Origin: JAGRGG01 sp965217265
Lineage (GTDB): Bacteria > Pseudomonadota > Alphaproteobacteria > Geminicoccales > Geminicoccaceae
Length of the DNA: 64,000 bases
Reading direction: 5' to 3'
Assembly (NCBI GenBank): GCA_965217265.1
Contig: CBDCHP010000011.1
Span: 558,001 to 622,000 of the forward strand
The notes under the pieces were generated by a model. It did no database searches. It had not been told where the DNA came from and worked only from the letters and a program-made list of their open reading frames with translations. Below are positions 26,981 through 36,347 of this stretch, in pieces (within the stretch, counting starts at the first letter, position 1; every line of letters begins with the position of its first letter). The translations under genes were made by a program, and so were the position numbers.

Positions 26981-27312
26981 GGCGACAACCTAGCAAGCCC
27001 GCCGCCCGGCTTGAAGCGCCGATGCGCCCCCACCGCCCACGGCCTGTGGACAAGCTTGGGGACAAGCACGGGAGTGCGCGGGGGCGACGGCGCCCAAGCC
27101 GTTGCGCCCGCGGCCCCGGCGGTGGAGTGGCGCAACCGGGTAACAGGCGGCGCCCGATCGCCCCACGGCACCGCCCAACCTTTGCGCGTATTGCCGCCCC
27201 GTCCGGCAACTTTTTCTTAACCCTGCCCCGGTAATTCTGGCGCCCGATCCACGTCGGCGTCGGGCTTTGGTTTCCGGTCGCCCGCACGAGGCGAGCTTTA
27301 GGAGACCCTTCA
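26981..27312. other. Divergent intergenic region between dnaB and the S8 peptidase gene
   Basis: 332 bp without a supported gene. It must hold the promoters of dnaB (leftward) and of the peptidase gene (rightward). A near-consensus DnaA box, tgtggacaa at 27045-27053 (one base off tgtggataa), and a nearby repeat of ggacaagc are the only notable words; a single near-match is weak evidence. A Shine-Dalgarno taggaga lies just before the ATG at 27313. Confidence 0.5.
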
Positions 27313-29535
27313 ATGCGTTGCCGCCGACCCAGCTTGATAAGTCTGATCGCCCTCGTTGCCTCCGGCTGCGGCGGCGGGAGCAGCGGCGGCATCGACATCG
27401 GCAACGGCAACGGCGATAAGCTGCTCTCGCTCCCCCTAGTCAGCCTGCCCCTGACCGACACCCCCAAGACCTTCGAGACGGAAGAGTATTTCCGCAGCAC
27501 CGCGCACGAGCGGGTGCGCGCATCGAGCGCCTACGCCGTCGGCGCCGACGGTTCGGGCGTTACGGTCGGCGTGATCGACACCGGCATCGATACCGACCAC
27601 CCCGAACTGCGGGCCAACCTGCACGCCAAGAGCACCGACATCGTCGTCGCCCGCAACGGGATGCCGCTCGACGACGTCGGCAAGCACGGCACAGCGGTCG
27701 CCGGCATCATCGCCGCCCGGCGCGACGGGAACGGCATGCACGGCATCGCGCCCAAGGCCAAGCTACTCGCTGTTCGCGCCGATCGCGAGGGCACCTGCCC
27801 CGACGGCTGCCGCTTCGGCCAATCCGACCTCGCCGCCGCCACCGACTACGCGCGAACCAACGGTGCTGCGGTCATCAACTACAGCCTGACTGCGTCCGAC
27901 CTCGGCGACGGCTTCGAGCACGCCTTGCGCCGCGCCGCCGACGCCGGCGCCGTTCTCGTCATGGCGGCCGGCAACCACACGCTCACCGACCCCGAATATC
28001 CCGGCCGCTTCGCGACCTCGGGCACGATGAAGGGCCGCGCCATCGTCGTCGGCGCCTTGAGTCAGGACGACCGTATTGCGTCGTTCTCGAACCGCGCCGG
28101 CGTCGCCAAGGACGCCTTCATCGTGGCGCCCGGCACGCTCATCCACACGACCTACGTCGGCGGGCGTCAGGGCACGCTCTCCGGCACCTCGATCGCGGCA
28201 CCGATCGTCAGCGGTGCCGCCGCCCTCATCCTCGACGCGGCACCCCACCTGACGCCGGAGCAGGTGGTAGCGCTCTTGCTGAACACGGCCGAGGACCTGG
28301 GCGATCCCGGCGTGGACGCGGTCTACGGCCACGGCCTGCTCGACCTCGACGCCGCCCTCTCGCCGCAGGGCAGCCTCGTCGTCGCCGAGGGTGACGAGGT
28401 CGACGACGGCGGTGCCGCGGCGTCCGATTCGACGTGGCGCTTGAGCCCGGCCTACGGGGACGGGAACGGGTTGCGCGCAGCACTCGCCGACGCGGTCGCC
28501 TTCGACGCGCTCGGCCGGGCCTACAAGGCCGGGCTCGACCGCCGGGTCGCCGCATCGTCCCCGTCGCCGCTCGCGGCGTGGCTCGCCCCCGACCGCGACC
28601 TCGCCGGTTCAGGCGGCTTCGGCCCCGTCCGCCTCGGTTTCACGGCTGACGTGGACACCGGCCCAAGCACCACCGGCACCGCCACCCCCTGGCGGACGAC
28701 GGGCCGAACGGCCTTCACCGCCGAGACGGCGCTCGGGCCCAAGACCGATCTCAGCCTCGCGCTCGACGCGCGGCCAGCAATCCTCGATGGACCGGACGGG
28801 ATCGCCCCCGCCGCCGGGTCGCTCGCCGCCTTCGACGCCGCCGCCGGCGGCGGCGTCGGCGTTCGGCACGCGCTCTCGCCGGTCTGGCGCTTCGAGACCG
28901 CCCTGATCGAGGGCCGGCTCGGCGACGACGCCGGCAACCGGCGCGGCATCGTCGCCGCGCTCGGCCGCGACTTGGGCGGGGGCGACCTCCGCCTCGCGGT
29001 CGGGCGCCTCGTCGAGGCGGACGGTGCCCTCGGTGCTACGGCCCAAGGTGCGTTCGCGGCCCCGGCGGCCGGCACCACCGTCGTCGGCGTCGACGGCGCG
29101 TGGCAACTGGCGCTGAAACTGCGCCTGACCGCCGGCCTCGGCCTCGGCGTCACCGATGCCGCCGGCGGCCAGGGCCTCGTTCGCGGCACGACGCCCCTAG
29201 TCAGTTCGAGCGGCGGCGTCGCCTTGAGCCTGGACGGGTTCGCCGCTGAGGGCGATCGCTTGAGCTTCGGCATCGCGCAGCCCTTGCGGGTCGAGGACGG
29301 CCGCATCGTCCTCGACGTGCCGACCGGCCGCGACCTGGACGGCCGCGTCGAGCGCGAGCGCCGCAAGGCCGGCCTCGCCCCGGACGGCCGCGAACTGCGG
29401 CTGGAGGCCGGCTACGACCGCCCGCTCGGCCTCGGCCGGGTCAGCCTCAAGGGCATCGTGCGCCTTGAGCCCGGCCACGAGCAAGAAGCCGCACCCGAGG
29501 CCGCCGTCGGGGTTCGTTGGAGCACGCGGTTCTGA
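27313..29535 (+). CDS. Subtilisin-family (S8) serine peptidase lipoprotein with barrel-like C-terminal region
   Basis: A 740-residue secreted protease. It has a lipoprotein-type signal with Cys19 in LVASGC. The S8 domain (about 75-350) has a complete triad: Asp89 in VGVIDTGID, His125 in GKHGTAVAGI, Ser293 in SGTSIAAPIV, plus the oxyanion Asn in MAAGNH. Residues 400-740 are rich in alternating beta-strand patterns and end in WSTRF, an aromatic outer-membrane-barrel ending similar to an autotransporter translocator. Probably a cell-surface protease, self-secreted or anchored. Its stop codon overlaps the start of repeat R3. Confidence 0.88.
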   Translation: MRCRRPSLISLIALVASGCGGGSSGGIDIGNGNGDKLLSLPLVSLPLTDTPKTFETEEYFRSTAHERVRASSAYAVGADGSGVTVGVIDTGIDTDHPELRANLHAKSTDIVVARNGMPLDDVGKHGTAVAGIIAARRDGNGMHGIAPKAKLLAVRADREGTCPDGCRFGQSDLAAATDYARTNGAAVINYSLTASDLGDGFEHALRRAADAGAVLVMAAGNHTLTDPEYPGRFATSGTMKGRAIVVGALSQDDRIASFSNRAGVAKDAFIVAPGTLIHTTYVGGRQGTLSGTSIAAPIVSGAAALILDAAPHLTPEQVVALLLNTAEDLGDPGVDAVYGHGLLDLDAALSPQGSLVVAEGDEVDDGGAAASDSTWRLSPAYGDGNGLRAALADAVAFDALGRAYKAGLDRRVAASSPSPLAAWLAPDRDLAGSGGFGPVRLGFTADVDTGPSTTGTATPWRTTGRTAFTAETALGPKTDLSLALDARPAILDGPDGIAPAAGSLAAFDAAAGGGVGVRHALSPVWRFETALIEGRLGDDAGNRRGIVAALGRDLGGGDLRLAVGRLVEADGALGATAQGAFAAPAAGTTVVGVDGAWQLALKLRLTAGLGLGVTDAAGGQGLVRGTTPLVSSSGGVALSLDGFAAEGDRLSFGIAQPLRVEDGRIVLDVPTGRDLDGRVERERRKAGLAPDGRELRLEAGYDRPLGLGRVSLKGIVRLEPGHEQEAAPEAAVGVRWSTRF

Positions 29536-29671
29536 GAACGCTTGCGCGTGCGCTGACGCGTGGTCTTTCTTTTCTTCTTTTTGCTCTTGTCCGAGACTGG
29601 CCCTCGGCGTTGAGGCCAATCCCATGCGTCAACACTGACAAAAAGCGCGTCAGCGCACGCGCAGCGTTCTC
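29534..29671. repeat. R3, long palindromic repeat copy 3
   Basis: A 138 bp copy between convergent genes. The left arm starts inside the stop of the protease gene (tgagaacgcttgcgcg). The GC hairpin cgcgtgcgctgacgcg is followed by a T-rich run. The core has gtccgagactggccctcggc and gttgaggccaat. The right arm is shorter than in other copies because most of its A-rich run is missing; it ends gcgcagcgttct, overlapping the stop of the minus-strand lipoprotein gene. Confidence 0.85.
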
Positions 29672-29954
29672 ATTCCCCATCGAGCGGCGGGCAGTCCGCC
29701 TCGTTGCGATCGAAGGTCCAGCCGCCGCCCGCGCGCTCGTAGCGCATCGCTTGGCCGACCAGAAGATGCCGCGACCAGGAGCTGTACCAGGGGCAGCCGC
29801 TCGGGTCCTCGCCCGCCGGTACCAAGTAGAGGTCGGCGCCGACTCGAACGGCGCCTTCCGGCGGCCGCGCCGCGCGGACCTCCTCGGGTACCGGCGCGCA
29901 GCCTGCGAGCAGAAGCGCCGGGATCAACAACTTTAAGGTTATTTTTGCTAACAT
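29670..29954 (-). CDS. Small hypothetical lipoprotein
   Basis: A 94-residue protein with a clear lipoprotein signal (MLAKITLKLLIPALLLAGC, lipid-carrying Cys19). The mature 76 residues contain a Cys pair (PSGCPWYSSWSRHLLVG and EADCPP) that could form a disulfide, and no known domain. It ends on repeat R3. The ribosome-binding site is weak. Function unknown. Confidence 0.75.
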   Translation of the reverse strand: MLAKITLKLLIPALLLAGCAPVPEEVRAARPPEGAVRVGADLYLVPAGEDPSGCPWYSSWSRHLLVGQAMRYERAGGGWTFDRNEADCPPLDGE

Positions 29955-30047
29955 TTTTGCTTTCTAGTTGAAATTCACCGTTGTGTCGCGCCCAAAACCT
30001 CGGTTAGATGCGAAAGTTAACCTTACCTTTTGCCGAGGACCGACGCC

Positions 30048-31835
30048 ATGACGCAGCTCGCAGCCTCGGGCGACACCGGCCGTCAGCCGCGTGACGTCCG
30101 CCGCCCCCACCAGCAGACGGCGTCGGGCATGGGCGCTTCTGTGTCGGCCAGCTTCGTCGGTTTGCTCCTTCTCGGCAAGCCCGAGCACTTGTTGTCCGCC
30201 GAGGGCGAGAGGAACACTGCTCTTCCCGCCGGGGCCGTCCCGGCGGACGGCGGCGAAACCGCCGGTCACACCGCCGACGCCGGGTTGCAGGCCCTCCTGA
30301 CCAATACCCCTGCCCTCGTGCCGAACACGTCCTTCTCGGCCGGGGAGGCAATCGACGTCGAGGCGCTGACCCGCCTTTCCGGCGGCGTCCGGCTGGGCAA
30401 CGTCGAGGGCGGCAACGGGGACGTGCTCGCCGCGGCGCAGACGGCTTCGGCCGGGAACGAGACCGAGGCCGCCCTGCCAGAGGGCGGGATCGAACTCGCC
30501 GCAGCCGGTCTTGCCGGTGAGCCGGAGGCCGCGGCCCCGCCCGTCGAGGCCGTTCCCGACGAGGAGGGGCTGGGCGACGTCGGCGAGGCCGTGGTCGGCA
30601 CGGACGGCGACGACGTCATCGTCGGCAGCGATGCCGACGACGGTTTGGCCGGCGGCGGCGGCGACGACACGATCTACGGCGCCGGTGGCGACGACGCGAT
30701 CGAGGGCAATACCGGCGACGACGGGCTCTACGGCGGCGGCGGCGACGACCTCCTCGACGGCGGCGAGGGTAACGACCTCCTCGACGGCGGCGAGGGTGAC
30801 GACCTCCTCGACGGCGGCACGGGCAACGACGTGCTGATCGGCGGCGAGGGCCTCGACGAGTTGCGCGGCGGGCTCGGCGACGACGTCTTGCAGATCGACC
30901 ATTTCGCCGACTTCGCCTTGGAGGACGGCGGCGACGGTGTCGGGGGCGGCGACGACATCCTCGCCGTCGAGGACGGCTACGCGTCGAGCCTGAAGTCGAC
31001 CTTCCCCTGGCTCACGTCCGACGGCAGCGCCACCTTCGTCCTCGGCGACGATCTGACCCGAGGGGCGCCCGAGGGTGCCAACGACTACACGCAGCGCGTG
31101 CCGGACGCGATCGAGAGCGTCGACCTCAAGGGCACGACGGCGCACGACCTCGCTGGCGATGGGCGCGACAACCGCCTGTTCGGCAACGCGGGCGACAACA
31201 TGATCCACGGCGGCGACGGCGCCGACACGCTCGCCGGCGACGGCGGCGACGACATGCTCTATGGCGAGGCCGGCGACGACATGCTCTTGACCGGCGACGG
31301 AACCGACACCCTCTACGGCGGCGGCGGCGACGACCTCTACCTGATCGGCCTCGCCGAGGGGCCGGCCGACACCATCTTCGACCACGAGGGCGCGAACCGC
31401 CTGCGCGTCGACGGCACCGGGGGCCTGGAGGCCCGGCTCGACGGCGACAGCCTCGTCGTGAGCCGGGGCGGCGCCGACGTCGCGCGCATCGACGGCTATG
31501 TCGGCCACGAGACGGCTTTTCAGACCGTCGAGTACGACGGCGAGAGCCACGATCTCGCAAGCCTCCTGCCGGCCAAACCTATGTCCGCCGCGCTCCCGGC
31601 CGACATGCTTGCCGGCTTCATGGACGCGCCGGCCGTCGCTCCCTCCTTCGGCCTCGACGAGCCGGCGGCGGCCTACGCGCTTGAGCCCGACGAACTGCCG
31701 GTCTTCTTCGACGATCCCGGCCACCACGCGGCCGACCTCACCGGTCTCGGCGGTATCGAGACCATGACGGCGCATGAATCCATGCCCGGCGCCGCCCGCG
31801 GTCTGGAACGGCTCGCTTTCTCGCGGGAGGGTTAG
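30048..31835 (+). CDS. RTX-type calcium-binding repeat protein
   Basis: A 595-residue acidic protein. Residues 1-180 are a Gly/Ala-rich region with one short hydrophobic stretch (GASVSASFVGLLLLG). Two blocks of RTX nonapeptides (GGxGxDxLx type) follow at about 195-280 and 365-445, separated by a segment with FPWLTSDGSATFVLGDDL. The end (about 445-595) is a DGYVGHETAFQTVEYDG-containing RTX-flank-like region. Such proteins leave the cell through type I secretion and fold on binding calcium. No secretion genes are in the window. The ATG start at MTQLAASGD is chosen; an in-frame start six codons earlier is possible. Confidence 0.85.
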   Translation: MTQLAASGDTGRQPRDVRRPHQQTASGMGASVSASFVGLLLLGKPEHLLSAEGERNTALPAGAVPADGGETAGHTADAGLQALLTNTPALVPNTSFSAGEAIDVEALTRLSGGVRLGNVEGGNGDVLAAAQTASAGNETEAALPEGGIELAAAGLAGEPEAAAPPVEAVPDEEGLGDVGEAVVGTDGDDVIVGSDADDGLAGGGGDDTIYGAGGDDAIEGNTGDDGLYGGGGDDLLDGGEGNDLLDGGEGDDLLDGGTGNDVLIGGEGLDELRGGLGDDVLQIDHFADFALEDGGDGVGGGDDILAVEDGYASSLKSTFPWLTSDGSATFVLGDDLTRGAPEGANDYTQRVPDAIESVDLKGTTAHDLAGDGRDNRLFGNAGDNMIHGGDGADTLAGDGGDDMLYGEAGDDMLLTGDGTDTLYGGGGDDLYLIGLAEGPADTIFDHEGANRLRVDGTGGLEARLDGDSLVVSRGGADVARIDGYVGHETAFQTVEYDGESHDLASLLPAKPMSAALPADMLAGFMDAPAVAPSFGLDEPAAAYALEPDELPVFFDDPGHHAADLTGLGGIETMTAHESMPGAARGLERLAFSREG

Positions 31836-31964
31836 GAGAACGCTTCGCGTCCGCTGGCGCGAGGCCTTTTTCTTCTCTTTTTTGTCTTTTGTCCGGGGCT
31901 GGCCCTCGGCGTTGCGGCCAATCTCATACGTTAACACCGGCAGAAAAGCGCGCGCGAAGCGTTT
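31836..31964. repeat. R4, long palindromic repeat copy 4
   Basis: A 129 bp copy between convergent genes, beginning one base after the RTX gene stop and ending within the stop of the ATP-grasp gene. The left arm is gagaacgcttcgcgtccgct, followed by a T-rich run. The core has gtccggggctggccctcggc, gttgcggccaat and cgttaacacc. The right arm is shortened to cgcgcgcgaagcgttt. Confidence 0.83.
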
Positions 31965-33147
31965 AGTTCTTCAAGCCTAGAGCACGGCGCAGGATGAGGT
32001 AGGTCGGGCGCGGGTCGGCTTTGGTCCAGCTCGCGTGCGCGTCGGCGCGAAGGGCGCTCTTCGCGATCCGGCCGAGCCAGGCGAGCGCTTTTGCTGTGCC
32101 GATCTCGCCGCCCCGCCACGCGAGCTTGAGGCCGGCGATGTCCCCTTCGGTCCAGGCGTAGCGGGTGCCGTAGCGATAGCCGGCCTCGGCGTCGGCGAGC
32201 GCCGGCACCTCGCGGCCGAGGCTCAAGTCGAGGGCGAGCGTCGGCATGTCAAGGCCCGCCGCCTGCGCCACGCCGTAGCCGGCGGCGACGCGCGGGTTGA
32301 TCTCTAAAAAGGCGGCGCCGTCGTCCTTCGGATCGACCAGGAACTGCAGGCAGCCGATGCCGGTGTAGCGCATCGCCCCTAGCATGTCGGCGCACCACGC
32401 CCGCAACTTGGGCGGCGTCGGCACGGCGACGCTCTCGACAGTGAGCCCGGAGCCGTTCGGGCGCTGGGTGCGTAGCGAGATCGAATCGAGGCAGCGCAGC
32501 AGCCGGCCGTCCTTGGCGGCGAAGTGCAGGTTGTGGCGCGGCCCCTCGGCGTAGCGTTGGACGAGCAACGCGCCTTGGCCGGGGGGCCACTCCCTGAACG
32601 TACGATTAAAGGCGCTTTGTTCCTTGAAGATCGCCGCCTTCTCGCCGAACAGCCGCTCCTCGGCGATTGCGGGCTTGACGACGAGCGGCAGGCCGACGCG
32701 CGCCGCCGCCGATTTCAGCCCGTCGAGGTCGTCGACGTAGGCGAAGCGGGGGTAGGGAATGCCGAGCTCGTCGGCCATCTCCAACAGCTTGGTCTTGTGG
32801 TCGCACAGTTCGACGAGGCGCGGGTGCGGCATCGCCGCCGCCAGACCCGGCGGCAGGCGATCGAAGACTTCGCAGACCCGCATGATAGCGAGGCCGCTGA
32901 CCGGGAACAGGGCGTCGAGGTCGGGGTGCTCGGCGACGTAGTCGAGAAGGGCCGCGCCGAAGGCCGGCCCGTCGCGCAGGTCGGGGTGCGGCCAGACGCC
33001 GCTTGCGTAGCGCGAGCGCTCGGCGTAGGCGCCCATGCGCTCGACGCCCACGATCAGCCGGTGCCCGGCGCGGCCGAGCGATCGGACGACGGAGAGGGTC
33101 GGGCGGTAGTTGCCGACGACGAGGACGGCGCGCGAAGGGTCGGGCAT
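31963..33147 (-). CDS. ATP-grasp domain ligase (carboxylate-amine ligase-like)
   Basis: A 394-residue ATP-grasp protein. The N-terminal preATP-grasp part (VLVVGNYRPTLSVVRSLGRAGHR) is followed by the ATP-grasp region: HKTKLLEMADELGIPYPRF, PLVVKPAIAEERLFGEKAA, GALLVQRYAEG, and the metal-binding FLEINPRVAAGYGVA. Related enzymes join a carboxylate to an amine or build cell-surface or storage molecules; the substrate cannot be read here. It is probably a single-gene unit, with the start at MPDPSRAVLV because of the conserved N terminus. It ends at repeat R4. Confidence 0.82.
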   Translation of the reverse strand: MPDPSRAVLVVGNYRPTLSVVRSLGRAGHRLIVGVERMGAYAERSRYASGVWPHPDLRDGPAFGAALLDYVAEHPDLDALFPVSGLAIMRVCEVFDRLPPGLAAAMPHPRLVELCDHKTKLLEMADELGIPYPRFAYVDDLDGLKSAAARVGLPLVVKPAIAEERLFGEKAAIFKEQSAFNRTFREWPPGQGALLVQRYAEGPRHNLHFAAKDGRLLRCLDSISLRTQRPNGSGLTVESVAVPTPPKLRAWCADMLGAMRYTGIGCLQFLVDPKDDGAAFLEINPRVAAGYGVAQAAGLDMPTLALDLSLGREVPALADAEAGYRYGTRYAWTEGDIAGLKLAWRGGEIGTAKALAWLGRIAKSALRADAHASWTKADPRPTYLILRRALGLKN

Positions 33148-33211
33148 GGGGCTCGCTGGTGGCTGGCGAGAGGCTCGTTGATTGAATTGTGCGATGAAGC
33201 GAAGGGGTCGG

Positions 33212-34303
33212 CTATTCGGCCCGAAGCGCCTCGCAGTAGGTGCCTGCGGGCAAGAGCGACGTACAGGCGTCCTGCGCCTCAGCCTTGCTGGCGAACTGCC
33301 CGCCGAGCACGCGGTAGAACGTGCCCTTGCCGCCCACGTCGATCCGCTGCGCCGGCCTGACGTCCATGTTGGCCGGCAGGCCGTAGAGCTTGGCGAGGCG
33401 TTGCCACTCGGCCCCGACGGCCCCCTGCCCGCGCACCGAGGCGAGGTGGATGGCGTAAGCGTCGCCGCCGCCGCTGCCGGCACTACCGCTGGTCGGGGCC
33501 GGGCGTGGGGCGGCGGGCTCGACCGATGCGGCGGCGGCCGAGGGGACCTTCGGTGCTGCCGGCGGCGGGCTCGTTTGGACCGGCTCGAACGGCTTCAGCC
33601 GCTCGACCGCGAGCGGAACCTCCCGTGATGCCGTCTCGACCTGTGGAGGCGTCGGCTTCGGCGTCGTCACGGTCACGAGTTGGGCGAGCATCGTCTGGTT
33701 GCGGCGCAAGGACTGGGTCGTCGGGTCGTCCGGGCCGAGGGCTTCGAGCGCGATGTCGGCCGCGCGGTCGATGAGCGGCAGGGCATCGTCGGGCCTGCCC
33801 CGCAATTGGTAGAGGATCGCGAGGTTGTTCAAAGACTTAGCGACGCTCGGGTGGCGTGGGCCCAAGGCCTTCTGCAGCAGGTCCAGGGCGCGGTCGTAGC
33901 GCGCTTGCGCCTCGTCGTAGCGCCCTTCGGCCCGGTCGAGCAAAGCGAGGTTGTTCAGGCTCGTCGCGATGGCGACCTCGTCACTGCCCTGGCGTTCGTC
34001 GAGTGCCAAGGCGCGCTCGTAGAGCGACCGCGCCTCGTCGTAGCGCCTGAGGAGGCGCAAGACCTCGGCGAGGTTGTTGAGTTCAACCGAGACCGCCGGG
34101 TCATTGGACCCGAAACGCGCCTCCGCCAGCACCAGCGACTGGCGAAAGTAAGGTAGTGCTTCCTCGTAACGCCCCGCTTGGAACAGGCTGAGCCCGGTCT
34201 CGTAGGTCTGGTTCATGTCGTCGGCCTTGGCGGGAGCATTTAAGGCCAAGCCCACGACGAGGACCACGAGCCAGAGAAGAACGAGCCGCTTCAGCCGCGC
34301 CAT
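33212..34303 (-). CDS. Exported TPR protein with C-terminal SPOR domain
   Basis: A 363-residue protein with an N-terminal signal or anchor (MARLKRLVLLWLVVLVVGLAL, cleavage near AKA). Three or four TPR motifs follow (about 30-195; ALPYFRQSLVLAEARFGSNDP, SLNNLALLDRAEGRYDEAQ, SLNNLAILYQLRGRPDDAL). A Pro-rich linker (about 215-275) leads to a SPOR domain (about 285-360: YAIHLASVRGQGAVGAEWQRL, FYRVLGGQFASKAEAQ). SPOR domains bind denuded peptidoglycan at division sites, so a periplasmic role at the septum is inferred. Confidence 0.88.
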   Translation of the reverse strand: MARLKRLVLLWLVVLVVGLALNAPAKADDMNQTYETGLSLFQAGRYEEALPYFRQSLVLAEARFGSNDPAVSVELNNLAEVLRLLRRYDEARSLYERALALDERQGSDEVAIATSLNNLALLDRAEGRYDEAQARYDRALDLLQKALGPRHPSVAKSLNNLAILYQLRGRPDDALPLIDRAADIALEALGPDDPTTQSLRRNQTMLAQLVTVTTPKPTPPQVETASREVPLAVERLKPFEPVQTSPPPAAPKVPSAAAASVEPAAPRPAPTSGSAGSGGGDAYAIHLASVRGQGAVGAEWQRLAKLYGLPANMDVRPAQRIDVGGKGTFYRVLGGQFASKAEAQDACTSLLPAGTYCEALRAE

Positions 34304-34398
34304 CTAAAACGTCCCATCAATCCGTCGATCACAACTGTGGCACCGGTTTAAGCGACGGCCGCGCGCGTGGCTAGACCATCGTGGCCGGCCGAAAAAAG

Positions 34399-34424
34399 AA
34401 AGGCCGCCGATAGCGGCGGCCTTT
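34399..34424 (-). terminator. Rho-independent terminator of the 25-residue ORF transcript
   Basis: A perfect 10 bp stem (aaaggccgcc with ggcggccttt, 34399-34408 and 34415-34424) with a 6-base loop. On the minus strand it is followed by tttcttttttc, a classic terminator tail. It lies 57 bases past the stop of the small ORF. Confidence 0.85.
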
Positions 34425-34480
34425 CCGTGGCAACGGCTGTCACGACAGCCCTGGACCGGGAAACCCCGGCCGTCGGCGTC

Positions 34481-34558
34481 TCAGGTCAGACGCGAAGGCT
34501 GCTCCGCGGCCAACACGAGAACGGACCCACGCGACAGTACCGTTATCCCACTTGACAT
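34481..34558 (-). CDS. Small ORF (25 residues) with exceptional Shine-Dalgarno
   Basis: The frame encodes MSSGITVLSRGSVLVLAAEQ followed by PSRLT and a TGA. It is preceded by aaaggaggtgatccg, complementary to the very 3' end of 16S rRNA over 14 or more bases. Such complementarity is rare and points to heavy translation or ribosome capture. A strong terminator follows, and ggctgtc-ac-gacagcc and ccgg-rich hairpins lie between stop and terminator. The peptide could be secreted, a leader, or part of a dual-function RNA. It is not recognised. Confidence 0.6.
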   Translation of the reverse strand: MSSGITVLSRGSVLVLAAEQPSRLT

Positions 34559-34559
34559 C

Positions 34560-34575
34560 GGATCACCTCCTTTCT
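34560..34575 (-). promoter_or_regulatory. Perfect extended Shine-Dalgarno (and -35 upstream)
   Basis: The minus-strand sequence agaaaggaggtgatcc is the complement of the 16S rRNA 3' terminus. Further upstream a consensus -35 hexamer TTGACA (plus-strand 34621-34626) is preceded by TTGC; the -10 region expected near 34598-34603 is not consensus. Together with the terminator at 34399 it outlines a transcript of roughly 200 bases. Confidence 0.6.
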
Positions 34576-34745
34576 GCTGGTTGCACCCATGCACGCTTTC
34601 GAGCACCGCGCGCGGCCCCATGTCAAGCAAAACAAGCGCGCCGACGGCTCCCGCGCGTTCATGCCCCACCGCTCAAGGGTGACGCGGCCAAGACCCGACA
34701 CTAAGTTGTCGCCCGGCAACAGCTTCATCGCAGGAGGATGCGCGG

Positions 34746-36158
<1,413 letters not shown>

Positions 36159-36176
36159 TCCGCGTCGGTCCGCTTC

Positions 36177-36208
36177 ATCCCCCGGCGCGACCCGCGGTGC
36201 CGGGGGAT
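36177..36208 (+). terminator. Hairpin after lpdA
   Basis: A perfect 10 bp GC-rich stem (atcccccggc and its complement, 36177-36186 with 36199-36208) and a 12-base loop, 18 bases after the stop. It lacks a T-run, so termination is likely but not certain. Confidence 0.6.
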
Positions 36209-36235
36209 GATCGGCCGTCATCCGCCTGGCCAATA

Positions 36236-36255
36236 TTTTGTGCAACGCAACAAAA
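36236..36255. promoter_or_regulatory. PhaR-type operator candidate 1
   Basis: An imperfect palindrome, ttttgtgcaacgcaacaaaa, with TGC-N3-GCA at its centre. PhaR repressors of PHA-storing alphaproteobacteria bind TGC/GCA-type palindromes upstream of phasin genes. A sister site lies 30 bases downstream. Confidence 0.6.
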
Positions 36256-36285
36256 CGACCTTGCGTCCGCCCGTCGCTCCTCCTA

Positions 36286-36307
36286 TTTTTTGTGCAGCGC
36301 AGCAAAA
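36286..36307. promoter_or_regulatory. PhaR-type operator candidate 2
   Basis: A second copy, with tttgtgcagcgcagcaaaa at its heart, has the same T-run, TGC-N3-GCA and A-run layout as the site at 36236. It sits 41 bases before the phasin start, well placed to block transcription. Confidence 0.6.
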
Positions 36308-36347
36308 TACTGCCGGATGAGATCACCCCTAAACGAGGAGACGGACC

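Noticed and set aside
27040..27070. DnaA box and possible origin upstream of dnaB
   Set aside because: One near-consensus box only, no cluster of boxes and no AT-rich unwinding element.
30640..30840. Tandem DNA repeats that could look like a CRISPR or minisatellite
   Set aside because: The repeats follow codon periodicity and encode RTX nonapeptides in frame; there are no spacers.
34556..34580. Exact 16-base match to the 3' end of 16S rRNA
   Set aside because: Only the anti-Shine-Dalgarno end matches; the upstream rRNA helices are absent. It is the mirror image of a strong ribosome-binding site for the small ORF on the minus strand.
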